Below are positions 12,023 to 23,035 of a DNA stretch of 64,000 nt, in pieces. Source of the stretch: Anisodus tanguticus (lineage: Eukaryota > Streptophyta > Magnoliopsida > Solanales > Solanaceae); NCBI GenBank assembly GCA_034509755.1, contig CM067556.1, forward strand, positions 17,631,501-17,695,500, in the 5' to 3' direction. The position numbers were made by a program, and so were the translations under genes. Under the pieces are notes generated by a model. That model had not been told where the DNA came from, ran no database searches, and saw only the letters and a list, made by a program, of their open reading frames with translations. Within the stretch, counting starts at the first letter, position 1. Each line of letters begins with the position of its first letter.

Positions 12023-12676
12023 CTTTTATTATTTAGATTGATAGCTCAATATGTAAATTTTCCTTATTACTTAATCATGTAAATTTGAAGATTTCTGTGT
12101 TAGTCAATACGGAGCATGTAATATTACTATTAACTGTTGGAATTAGTTGTTCCTAAAAATTAACTATTGTATATTGTGTATTCTTTTAAAGTACAGTTCT
12201 AAGCTATTAGGGAGATAAATTTTGGATTTGCCTCTGGAGATATATTTTGGGATCTTTTGTTCTTCGATATATATATATACCCTTTTGTCTTCTTCTTTTT
12301 TTCTGTTTCAATTTTTATCTGCAATGGAGAAGGAAAAACACTTGAATTGATTATTTAATTCCTACATCAAATCAATAAGTAGTATTGTGTTAGGTTTATC
12401 ACTTATCTCTAGTTAATTAAAGTAATATGTAATCATATATACACAGATTACTTCAATTGACCGATGTAGAGGCTGGATTAGATTTTTTTTTTTATGAATT
12501 ATAGATTTATAGGTCAGAATTATTTTATTTTTGATATATTATTCTATACATATTATTTAAAACTTTAAATACAAACATAAAATTTAAGCTAAGGTTTTAG
12601 ATTCTATTAGAATATTGAATATTCAGCTATCATTGTGACTCCGCCCCTAATTAGATGAGAAGGCGCCAAGGAGTGT
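12023..12676. other. 3' flank of PUP copy 1 and spacer between duplication units
   Basis: Up to about 12190 the sequence resembles the 3' flank of copy 2 (shared CTGTTGGAA.TAGTTGTTCC and TGTATATTGTGTATTCTTT). No clear poly(A) signal was picked. The rest is AT-rich with no gene seen. Confidence 0.5.
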
Positions 12677-12811
12677 GGGCCGAGAGCGAGGGGGACTTTT
12701 TACACGTCACATGCATGTCCATATGACGTATATTATCGTTTATGCAACTCACAAGTTAGAACCAGTCAACACAACAATTTTCACCAATCAACTTAAAGAT
12801 GGTATAATTTG

Positions 12812-13050
12812 TGTATCCGAGAGATATCTGGATGTCAAAGGAAAAGAACTTAAAATTCATCTGGGGTCTGCAGCGTGATTTCGAACCTTGATGGGGGTAA
12901 TTAGTTCTTTTCTGCGGTAGGACCTCGTAAGTGATATCAATTATTTTTTTCTCATATCCTGATCATTCAGACACATTCCATAATTTATTTATAATAGTGA
13001 CGAGGGATCGGAACTACAAATAGTAGTAGGAAAGTTGGATATAAAAAAAA
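12812..13050 (+). mobile_element. tRNA-derived SINE
   Basis: This copy shares its body with the better-preserved SINE at 39135-39392 (CTGATCATTCAG, GGACC.GACTA, GGATATAAAAAAAA tail) and holds a degenerate B-box-like TTTCGAACCTTG. It ends in an A tract and is flanked by a near-perfect duplication, GTATAATTTG (12802-12811) and GTATAACTTG (13051-13060). Confidence 0.75.
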
Positions 13051-13845
13051 GTATAACTTGCAACCAACTTTAGAATCTTTTCCGAACCAAAAAGCAAAAA
13101 AAAAAAAAAAGGGAATCTTTTAAAGAGACAATTCCATGTGATTCCATCGTGGTTGGGACCCATGGTACTGTCCTTTCCACATTTAATTTTACTTGGACTT
13201 CAGCTCGCCAGGTCCTATTCCACCCTTAATCTTTTTTTTGTTGTTCGATTTCAGTTTGAAGTTTGAACTGATTAATTTTACGGGTGATCACTTACTTTAA
13301 GCATGATCTTACCTTTACTTTAGAGTGAATAAGTTAGAACTTTCTTAAACGATTGATATTTTGTGAATTTTATACTTAGATTATTGTGTTTTGCGTTACT
13401 CTTGAATTATAATTTTTTTTTAACTCCTGAAATATATAGCAATGGGAGTTCAGTTGGCACAATGAATTTATGGCAGTTTAGGGAGTTTTTTTGTGAACAC
13501 ACGATAATTCAGATATAAAACTCGCGAAACAGTAATAATTTAGAGGAGTTATATATTAACATATTCACCAAAAAAAAATCATGTGTATTACCATTTGGAA
13601 CTCTTTAATTTGGTGGAGCTTTTTGGATTGAGATGTCCACATAGCATGCCTTATCTCTTTTGAATGTATTCTTATATGAGTTTATGATAGTTCAAGGGTT
13701 CGGTAAGCACCACTATTCACTCTATCAACACAGGCTAATACATCATTTATGATTCATATGAAATGTCTTACCTCATTTGGCAGTTGAAATATCGTTTACA
13801 TTTTCCCCTACCTGCTATTTCTAGTGCCTAGTAGTAACTTGTATC

Positions 13846-14860
13846 AGTTGGAAATTTGCCTTTGGCGGGAGTTGCGACTGACCAACTTTAACGGCTTAAA
13901 CACTAGTGTAACGTATGTTGGAGAATCCGGTTCTTCACACATGCATGATCTACTAAGTACGTAGATAACCGTAGGGCCAAGAATCGTCAAATTTCATTGA
14001 GAAATGAAAGAGATATTGGTTCACGAAGTAAGGTGTTTGAAGCATGGAAAGTGTGGTATTGTGTGTAATTCTCCCTCATCGGTAGAGGAAGAAAGAATTG
14101 TTGTGTATATAAGATTCGAAATTGGTTTGGGGTTTGGGACCCCAAGGGGTATCCCATGTGTTTAAAGGAGGGAGGACCTAGATGTGCTTCGGTTCGAGGA
14201 AAGACCACGCGCGCGCCGCCCGCCCGTCCGGTTCCGGGTCCACGGGTCTTCGATATTATCTTTTTGGGCCGAGAAAACTTTGTCGGAAGTACGCTTTGAT
14301 CCCGAAGTTTCCGGATGTACGATTCGGACCGAGAATTCTTTCAGATGTACAGTTTGGTCCCTGAAGTTTCAAGATGTGCAGTTTGGTCCCTCACCTATAT
14401 AAACACCCCCTTACACCATTGTTGAGCACTAAGAATGAAAAAAGAGAACACCAAAAACAGTGCACGAAAATACACAACCGAAAACAGTTTTCTTCCTATA
14501 ACTTCCAAGCGTCATTTCGTTACTCAATATTCTTCACGGTAGCTCTTGAGTTTCCTTTGCTCAAGGGTTCCATTCTTTGTTTTATCTTGGGAGACAAATT
14601 GTCCGGGATGTATAAAGGATACATACGGGGCAATATTGTCTTAAGGACAGAAAGTGCTACACTCGACTCAAAGAAAAACAATTTCCATTTTTCCATCTTC
14701 TACAAAACTGGAATTTCCGGTTTTCTTGTGTAACTATTGTAATTTTCGATTCCATGTTGAATTATTGAATCTTTGTTTATCCTTTCGAATACTTTGTAAT
14801 AGTTAAATACTTCCCGTAATCGCTTTATAAAAATCTACAGTAAAGAAAAAACTCCCAACA
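13846..14860 (+). mobile_element. Solo LTR of the large LTR element found at 58110
   Basis: It is about 1015 bp and aligns with the LTRs at 58110-59323 and 63468-64000, from (A/T)GTTGGAAATT at the start to ACTCCCAACA at the end. A perfect 5-bp duplication GTATC flanks it (13841-13845 and 14861-14865), and no internal region is present, so it is a solo LTR formed by LTR-LTR recombination. Relative to the full LTR about 200 bp (equivalent to 58664-58858) are missing. A TATA-box-like CTATATAAAC lies at 14395-14404. Paralogous unit A at about 6130-6150 is the empty site. Confidence 0.88.
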
Positions 14861-14865
14861 GTATC

Positions 14866-16972
14866 TTGTTTCTGTCTTCATTAAATCTCTGTCCCACGAA
14901 ATGCTTTCTAAACCACACTCTATGAAACTCTTCCCAGAAACAACGTAACTGAGCTGCCGACTTGCTTTATTTAATATCTTTTCGTTGAATAGCATTTAAG
15001 GTTTTGAATAAGTTTACACATGTTACTGTACTACTCGCTCTCTTTTTCTCATGTGGGTAAAAAAAATACTTGGACTGCGAAATCTTTTGCTAGAGAAGTA
15101 AAGGGGATTCAAACAGAGAAATATATAGAGACAGAGGAATTAATAAGTAGAAATAACTTCCTTTTAGTCCCTTCTTTGACCATTTATTTTTCTCTCCTTT
15201 CAGGCGTCTATGTTTATTTCGGACGAACTAATAAGGAGGGGTATTACATATGACCGGGGTTTACCTAGGAAAAAATTCGTATAAGACAGAAGTACGAATT
15301 ATTAAAGTATAACATGTGGAGTACGGTGCTGAGTCGAGGCCACGTCAGCTTAGGGCACTACCGATTAAATATGAGTGGTACCGGGAGCGTTACGTGCGAA
15401 GCTGTTACCGATAATACAGAAGGTTGAGAGTCGTTTAAATTGCAATGGACGACCGTTACTAACCGAGTCGTAAGTTTTTCAATAGAGCTTTAATGACATT
15501 TATTGAGATATTGATTGTCTAATTATTACAACATTTATTCTCCTGTATTAATGAGCACATATTTTGTGGGTTGTGTACCATGTAACTCATGTATAAATAT
15601 GACACATTTTCTCATTGTAAATCATCACATTCTAGTTATTATAATACACTTGCTCATATTCTCTCGAATTATGTGCTTGCATACAAGTTATCATAGCTTT
15701 GCCCAGAAGCTTTCACAAGGTTCGGGGCAATTATTACTTTATTTTGTCTTATTATTATTATTTGTTTTCAGTATAATTTATCTAGAATTCTTATATAACA
15801 TGTCACTTGAGATTCACGTATGCACGTATACAAATTCAAAATGGGTAAACACCCTGTGCGCATCCAAAGTAGCGGCGGTTAGTTCCCATGTAATAGAAAA
15901 TGAGACAGCGGGAGTATATATATAGGAGATCATTTTGGTCCGTGTCGGTGTCGCTTCACATTTAGAGCCACGTTTGAAAAAGATGCTTAAATTAACGCAT
16001 TAAGTGAAATTAGCCAGCAAAAACAAGGGGAAAATGATCAACCCCGACCCCCTGCATCCCTTGTTTGAAAAAGTACAATGTTTCTGAGTAGTCGTTTGGA
16101 CATGTGATTTTATCTCGTGATTTCAAATCAGCATTTATTTATGTATTTTGCATAAAATTTCAATTTCAACTTCAATTTCATCTCATAATTTTAAATCTCA
16201 AATTGTCCAAAAAGGCAAGATTTGAATTTTTTAAAATGAAAAACTTGACCCATAAGTTTATATTTTATAGAAAAATACTCATAAGTTTATAGTTGCTAAT
16301 GATATTGATCAACAACTGGCTCAAAGTAACAATATTGGTTCGTTTTCTCGGTCATCTGATGGGGAAATGCATGCTCGACGTGAAGAGATTATTCGTACCA
16401 TATGGGAGGATTATATTAAAGAGTAGTTATATTACTATTTATGTTAAATTTCCTTTTTATTATTGAATTAAAGTTTGATCAATTGATGTTGTTTTCTTTA
16501 GAAAAGTCTTCTAGTAGCGTATTAATTTTGTCATTATCTATAACTTGCTCATTTTGTAAGATAGTAAAAATTGATTTTTTTTTGTAAGATAGTAAAAATA
16601 CTCTTCTTATTTATGATTTTTAAAGAGCGTGTAAAATAGAAAGTGGCCAAATAATATGGAACGGAGGGAGCAAGAATTTACACATATTGTCCTTTCTAGT
16701 GTCGTTGTTTAGTAAATGATCCATTCTTTATTTTTCTTTTAATTTATGAATCTTTTAGATCACGGTCTAAAAATCGTTTGAACAAATTAAATTTGTTATG
16801 AGAAAACATTAGACTCAGGTCTAAAATCTTGTAAGTACGTAATTACAAACGTTGAACGAGACTCTAATATTTTGTCTGTATGATTAAATAATATATAAAC
16901 AAACATTAAGCTCGAATTTAATGTTGTCCATAAGGGTAAATTTTCGAGGGGTATATATATTTGCATAATTTT
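14866..16972. other. Upstream region of PUP copy 2, partly shared with unit A
   Basis: 14866-15040 and 16740-16960 align with unit A; 15250-15950 does not and is unrecognised. The open frame at 15515-15925 has hydrophobic low-complexity content without family resemblance, and I do not call it a gene. Confidence 0.45.
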
Positions 16973-17805
16973 ATAGAGATTCGTAAAGCTGAAGAAGTCA
17001 GGACAAAGGTGAATTAGAAGATCTCAAAAAAATACTTACTTGATATTCCGTGATTTTGCAAACAAGTCTCAAAAAAAGATATTCCGTGATAAACAAATTT
17101 AAGTAAATGGGGTTATGGGCGCATATCTTATACGAAAATATCAAAAATAGAATAAATCACATATATTAATAGCGCATACTCCCTCTATCTCCAATTATAT
17201 GACATAGTTTGAATTTGAGAGTCAACTTTTTTTGTCGAGTGTATTTGAAAAATAATTTACATATCACGAAACTAAATAAAAAATACTATAAGTTACCAGA
17301 ATCACCTGTTTAAAATATTTAAAGGGTATATAAATAAATCGCAATTAAAATCTTTCTTATTTGATTCTTAAAATTTGAATTATGTCATATATATATTGAG
17401 ACTGAAAGAATATATTACAAATAGCAAATTATTAAAATAAGAAAAGGGAAAGAAAAGAGCAGAGTGCACAAAAATCATAATATTTTTATTCTTTTAAGTT
17501 TTCATTCGGTGTATTAATGTGAATTTAAGTTGAGTAAGACCTACTTGAGGGAAAAGGCTTATATTTTTTCATTTTCAAGACTCCAATCATAAATTTTTTT
17601 ACTCAATTCATTCCATTATAATTGTTAATGGTGCAAATAAAAGCAATAGAATATATTAGGTGAGCGAAATGTAGAAAAAGAAATGTTAGTATACTTATAA
17701 TAAACCTTTGTCTTTATGCTTCTATAAGTTATAATTGGGGTGTCCATAGTTAACTCAATAAAAGAAAGAGATAACGGCTCTCCAACTTTTCAGGCGTACG
17801 TTACC
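16973..17805 (+). promoter_or_regulatory. Upstream region of PUP copy 2
   Basis: Nearly identical to 9545-10380 (see copy 1). The conserved TATA-like TTATAATAAA is at about 17695-17704. Core-promoter assignment is inference. Confidence 0.55.
17179..17410. mobile_element. Stowaway-type MITE, duplicate of 9737-9967
   Basis: Same MITE as in the promoter of copy 1, with TA borders and the same termini. Confidence 0.75.
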
Positions 17806-20800
17806 ATGGAAGGAGCTCATGAAAAGCTGCTGCATCTCACTTGTCAGTCTCTCTTCTTCTTCTTCTTCTTCTTAATGTTTGTTATTGTCATCTGTGTTAA
17901 TTAAATATATTTGTCATGTACGGCTGTATATATTTCTTAAACAAAATGGGACTTTTACTTATTTTGGGTCCTATTTTTCATGTAAATATATATACCCTTC
18001 CCACTTTCAACCTTTAATTTACAGAAAAAGTCCTGCCATGGAGTAGCTGAAAGGTCTAGGTAGTAATTCTTTTGTACATTTAATTATTATTTCTCCTCGT
18101 TTTTATCGCCATCTCTGGGTGGTAATGAAGAGTAATTAAAGATCAATTAAAATGAGAAAGAAAAGATAAGAGTGAGTGCCCAACTTGATCAGTGTGAAGT
18201 AGGAAATATGGTATTTTTTATTTAGTCATTCGGTATTTGAAGTTCCGCGGTCCGATCAATCCGTATTATTGACTATCGGTACTTTCACTAAAGGGTAAAA
18301 CATTCCCAAGCAATAATAGTAGACTCGAAATTAAGATTTTTGATTGAAAATGAAGGAATATTTACCGTTCCACCGCACCTTCCGTGATATTTTTTGTTTC
18401 TCCAAATATGGCAGAAATGTTCAGTTCTCTCCCTCTCCTTCGGAACCTTGCTGCTAAGGCTTAAAGGGTAAAAAACAAATACTACTCTACTTGTTTTCTT
18501 GTATTTATATTACTAATATTATTTCTTGATCTCTAAATTTAATCCAATTTCTGAAGTACTCCTATTGGATAAGAACTTCTGAATAGATCGCTTCATCATT
18601 ATTAATCGTCCAATAATTTATTCTATTCATTCAAATATGATCTTCATTCTTGGTTCACCGAACATCAATTTGTCATTCTTAACACTGTGTATTGAAAGAA
18701 AATTATTTTTAATTAATAAATTGAATTTAGTGTTCAGAAGTTAGTTTAAGAGAACCCGAAGTTTTATTCTTCTTGGTACCAGATGCTGATGTAATAAATA
18801 CTTAAAAGATATAGTAACATATATACTATGATACTATATATTTTTTACACTATTACTATAATTTAACCAGTTGAAGCATGTTATTTATTACTCCCTCCGT
18901 CTCAAATTATTTGTCGTTTTCTTAGTTTACGCTCCCCTTAAGAAATATTAATTAGAAGAGATAATTAGGCCGTATGAAATTTAGGGCAACAATGCTACCA
19001 AAATTAACCCACATTTTTAAATCTTACAAAGAATGACCTAACTTTTCTCTCTATATATTTCTCTCTGCCTCCTCTCTCTCTCATTCTCTCTCTCGGCCTC
19101 CTCTCTCTGCCGTCGTCTCTCTCGCTCTCTCAACACCACCGCTGTCTCGTCGCCGTCCTCGTCGCCGCGGCGCCATCCGGTGAGTGATTGTGCTCTCTCT
19201 CTCAGATCTGGTGGTGGTGAGTCGGAGCTCCAGTGTAATCTCGTCGAGGTAGAAATATAGAACAGAAAGGGAGAATGAGGGTTGGTTAGGCTCGTCGTCG
19301 GTGAATGCGTAGGGGTGATGTGTCGCCGATAGGGAGAGGAGACGACTACTATCGTGGTGTTGGAGTTCGCCGGAGTTATGGGGCTGCGATTCGCTGTCGT
19401 AGGTGTTGGAGTTTTGTTACTACGACGATGGTTGTTGTTGCTCCGTCTGATGTTGGGGTTAATTTTTGTATATTAGTGTATAATATTGTATAATAGTGTA
19501 TATACTATTATACATTTTTATACACTCATATATACCTTGAACTTCTGTGGAAGGAAGCCTTGGACTGGTAAAGTTGCTGCCATGTGACCAGGAGGTCATG
19601 TGTTCAAGCCGTGAAAACAGTCTCTTGCAGAAATGTGAGGTAAAGCTGCGTACAATAGACCCTTGTGGTCCGATCCTTCCCCGGACCCTGCACATAGCGG
19701 GAGCTTAGTGCACCGGGCTGCCCTTTTTTTTATACACCCATATACACATGTATCTGTTGTATAAAAGTGCAATTTTTTGTTAAAAATCAATCAAGATTTA
19801 TGTATTATATTCACTTATAAAATATTATATAATTATATATATGTGTGTGTATAAGTACGTATTTTCGTGTATAATATTTTATAATTATTTTTAGAGTATA
19901 TATCTACAAATTATACACTTTCATACACTTATATACATAATGTACCTGTTTTTTTTATATAAGTGTATAATATTGTATAAAACTGGTTTATGCTATATTT
20001 TTGCAATGTAAGTTTGGACAATATTTTTGCAATGTAAGTCACTCAAGTGTATCTCTCCATTAAATGTTTACTCTATTTATGTGTCATCTTCATTAATGAC
20101 AAAGGGTAAAATGGAAAAAAAATTAATTATGCCTCGAACTTCTAAAACGACAAATAATTTGAGATAACTATTTTTAGTAATCATGACAAATAATTTGAGA
20201 TGGATGGAGTATATATTACTAAGCTAGGATTACTATATAGATTATATGTTATATATTGTAGATTATCGTAACCTGATTAATTAAGCTACTAATAAACTAG
20301 TAGAATTCAATCCCCTGATATTTTTAGTTCTGATAGTGACCATTAGCCTGTGTTAGTTTGACTTGAGATGGAGTTTAAAATAAAGAAATACTTTTGAAAT
20401 GTATGGTCCAAAACAAACCTTAGATATTTGTGTGGCTGTAAATTATTTCATAAAGTTAAATTGTTTCTAAATATAGAAATATGTCAATTTTTTTAGGACA
20501 AATTAATTAGAAAAGTAGGACAATCTTTTGGGATAGAGGGAGTACGTACTAATGATTAAGGAATAAGTATATAGAGGCAAAACTTGTTTATTCACAAGAA
20601 TTATGGTTTATTTTGGAGATGGTTACTCAATCTTTTATTTTATTACGTTAAAATTGAAAGAACTATTTTTTATAATGAAAAAAATATTTAAATTTATTAG
20701 AATATTACAAAAATTATTAAACTATTTACTGAAATATAAAAAGTACTGAACTTTGCCTAAGTATCACAAAAAATCATTAGGAGAAAACATAAGAGTCATT

Positions 20801-22167
20801 TAGATAATATTAAGACAAAGTTGAATGATTTAAGAGAAAAATATGTTTAATGACTTATTGTGATACTTAGTAAAGTTAAAGGACTTTCTTGTTACAAAAG
20901 ATAGTTTTGTGATTTTTTAATAATACTCAATAAAGTTGAATATTTTTTTTTATTTTACAATAAAATAGTGTAGTAATTTGGAGCAATAAAAGGTGATAAC
21001 CATTCATGAAATCTTTATGTTGCCCTGTTTATGACAATTCTGTTTTTTTTTGGTGCCCTGTTTCATTTGACAGCTGCAGAAACAGAAGGAATAGATACAC
21101 CTGAAAATGCAAAAACCAGTAGCCTTCAATCAAGTAAATTCATGTTATGGCTCCAAATATTTATCTTCACATTCTTTGTTCTTGCTGGCCAAGCAGCTGG
21201 CACTCTATTGGGCAGAGTATATTATGAGCAAGGTGGTAATAGCAGATGGATTGCCACATTGGCACAAACTGCTGGATTTCCAATTCTTCTGCCTTTCATT
21301 TGCTATCCTTCACCCAAAAATCACAATGAACAACATGATCAACTCAACATTCACCAGCCTTCTATATTTGTTCGCTCTTCGGTTTACATCTTCCTTGGTT
21401 TATTTCAAGTAGCAAACTCTATGTTATATACTGTTGGATTACAGTACCTTCCGGTCTCTACATATTCCCTGATTTCCGGTTCTCAATTGGCATTCAACGC
21501 GCTCACCTCGTTCTTCCTCAATGGGCAAAAGATCACGCCAATTATATTGAACTCCGTCGTGCTCCTCTCCTTTTCTTCTTCTGCTGTTATTTTCCAGAAC
21601 GAGACGGGTGATAGCGGAGAAATATCTCAGACATCTTTGCTAATAGGATTTACAGTTGCCACTTTCGGGTCTCTCGGTTATGCCTTGCAGTTCTCGTTAA
21701 CAGAACTCGCGTTTCAAAAGGTCTTCAAGAGTGGCAGTTTAAAAGTCGTCATGAAAATGTCGTTTTTCATCGGTCTTTTCGTGACACTTACTTCTTTTAC
21801 GGAGCTCCTTATGAGCGGTAATTGGAGGGATTTGGAGAAGGAAATGGGAGAGTACAGATCAGGGAAATTGGCATATGTTATAAACTTGGTTTGTACGGCC
21901 ACTTCTTGGCAATTATTTGCCGTTGGATCGGTTGGGTTGGTATTCAAGGCTTCCTCTTTGTTCTCTAACGTGATCATCAATTTAGGAACTTCAGTTGGGC
22001 CAATTTTTGGTATGGTGTTCTTGAAAGAAAATATGAGTGGATTGAAGGCGTTTTCGTTGTTGTTGGGATTATGGGGATATGCATCGTATATATATCAGCA
22101 CTATCTTGATGATTTAGAGGCAAAATCAGGTGAAGTTAAATCCTCAGCTGAGGATGATGATTTTTGA
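17806..22167 (+). CDS. Purine permease, copy 2 (two exons, 3.2-kb intron)
   Basis: Exon 1 (17806-17842) is identical in sequence to that of copy 1. A 3231-bp GT-AG phase-1 intron (17843-21073) follows, then exon 2 (21074-22167), predicting about 376 residues. The acceptor is TTTGACAG at 21066-21073. The product is a PUP-family proton-coupled purine or alkaloid importer with about ten membrane helices. It keeps features lost from copy 1: SGKLAYVINLV before helix 8 and TSVGPIFGMVF in helix 9, making it the more typical family member. The intron contains a 1.3-kb Stowaway/mariner-like element with a nested SINE and a MITE relic. Linking this distant exon 1 to exon 2 is inferred from the copy 1 structure and needs transcript support; exon 2 itself is clear. 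Confidence 0.85.
17890..18890. other. First kilobase of the PUP copy 2 intron
   Basis: About 17898-18755 has no counterpart in the short intron of copy 1 and is not recognised. Similarity to that intron resumes at about 18760 (TTTTATTCTTCTTGGTA). Confidence 0.5.
18891..20209. mobile_element. 1.3-kb non-autonomous Stowaway/mariner-type element with captured GC-rich segment
   Basis: The left end CTCCCTCCGTCTCAAATTAT recurs inverted at the right end (ATAATTTGAGATGGATGGAG, with a second ATAATTTGAGAT just inside), and TA flanks both sides (18889-18890, 20210-20211). The same two ends, without the middle, form the 226-bp MITE at 48273-48498. The interior at about 19040-19470 is unlike the rest of the intron: a CT-rich run, then GC-rich coding-like sequence with a consensus splice-donor CCGGTGAGTG near 19179. 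A SINE sits at 19536-19730. I infer capture of a host gene fragment; no transposase is visible. Confidence 0.72.
19536..19730 (+). mobile_element. Au-like SINE
   Basis: The body contains segments typical of the plant Au SINE family as I remember it (GTAAAGTTGCTGCCATGTGA, CTGCGTACAATAGACCC, GGGAGCTTAGTGCACCGGG) and ends in a T run. Near-identical direct repeats flank it: TATACACTCATATATA at 19519-19534 and TATACACCCATATACA at 19731-19746. Confidence 0.85.
20335..20545. mobile_element. Degenerate MITE remnant
   Basis: The right side ends TTTTGGGATAGAGGGAGTAC, the mirror of a CTCCCTC-type Stowaway terminus. The left end is eroded. The body (TATGGTCCAAAACAAACCTTAG) resembles the MITE at 8827. 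Confidence 0.45.
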
Positions 22168-22757
22168 GCCTCCGTCATTACAAGAATTTGAATGGTAGTT
22201 TTGTTTACTATTTAGATTGATAGTTTAATCATGTAAATGTGAAGACTTCTATGTTATATGTCCAATATGTAAAATTATTAACAACTGTTGGAATAGTTGT
22301 TCCCAAAAATTACTGTATATTGTGTATTCTTTCGGATGAATGGATCGACAAAAGTATAAGTTATTAGAAAGAAAATTTAGTCACTAACTGTTCATAAATA
22401 CCTACTGTATAACTTGTTTCTAGACCGTGGTCGACTCCGATGACGGAATCAGGATTTTTCACTAAGAAGCCAAGGGATTTATCGGCGCAAAAGGGTTAGC
22501 TACACCAATGATTGCACGTGCACTGTTGTTTATATATTGAATTTGCCTCTGGCAATATTAATTAACCCATCCTACTTACTCACTAAACAAAAACATCAAT
22601 CATTAGCTTCATCTATTTCTAATCTGTCGGTTTTCATGTCTATTGAAAGTAACAAACTTGATGAAAATTTCGTCAGTTTAAGGTTATATGCTGTTTTATG
22701 TCTGTTTTGCTGAATTATTAATCTCTAGCTCCTCATCTTTTTTTTTGGCTTTTTAAA
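22168..22757. other. 3' flank of PUP copy 2
   Basis: Homologous to the 3' flank of copy 1 up to about 22335. Nothing is recognised beyond. Confidence 0.5.
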
Positions 22758-22762
22758 GTTAC

Positions 22763-23035
22763 TAAAAGAAATAATTCCTTGATTATTTTTATTAATGAAA
22801 GAGTATATATACAATTTACAATTTCCATAATAGAAAAATTTTATTCCTATTCTACTTCCAATACCTTAATCTACTTGTACAAGAATTGTATAATTAAGGT
22901 AAGTATACAATTCTAATTATGGTACAAATATACAATAAATTGTTACACTAATCCTATTGATACACGTTGGGAAATATCGGACAAACCATGATATACAATC
23001 ATGTATATCACGGTAGATTTATTGTATATTTAACA
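22763..23035 (-). repeat. 3' LTR of the copia element at 22763-27458
   Basis: 273 bp, about 91 percent identical by eye to 27186-27458. It ends TTTAACA on the + strand next to the RNase H end of pol. Confidence 0.93.

Larger units (their letters stand above)
4868..12190 (+). repeat. Tandem duplication unit A (contains PUP copy 1)
   Basis: This block matches unit B at 12677-22335 in the same order and orientation. Paired anchors are: 4868 with 12677 (CAACACAA, TTGGGACCCATGG), 6090-6300 with 13770-13840 plus 14866-15000 (CTTGCTTTATTTAA), 7900-8060 with 16740-16960, 9545-10440 with 16970-17885, the coding exon, and the 3' flank up to about 12190 with 22335. Most of the upstream match is diverged (many substitutions and indels), but 9545-10440 is nearly identical. 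Private insertions in this unit are a TRIM and several MITEs. Confidence 0.75.
12677..22335 (+). repeat. Tandem duplication unit B (contains PUP copy 2)
   Basis: This is the second copy of the block starting at 4868. It is longer than unit A because it gained a SINE (12812-13050), a solo LTR (13846-14860), unmatched DNA around 15250-15950 and a large intron. At the solo-LTR and SINE positions unit A keeps the uninterrupted sequence, so both insertions followed the duplication. Confidence 0.75.

Noticed and set aside
14182..14402. Short arginine-rich open frames in the solo LTR, also at 58420-58870 and 63744-63999
   Set aside because: They are inside LTRs, are not conserved in frame between copies and show no domain.
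15515..15925. 136-codon hydrophobic frame as a small membrane protein gene
   Set aside because: AT-rich, low-complexity, no start context or homology; probably chance.
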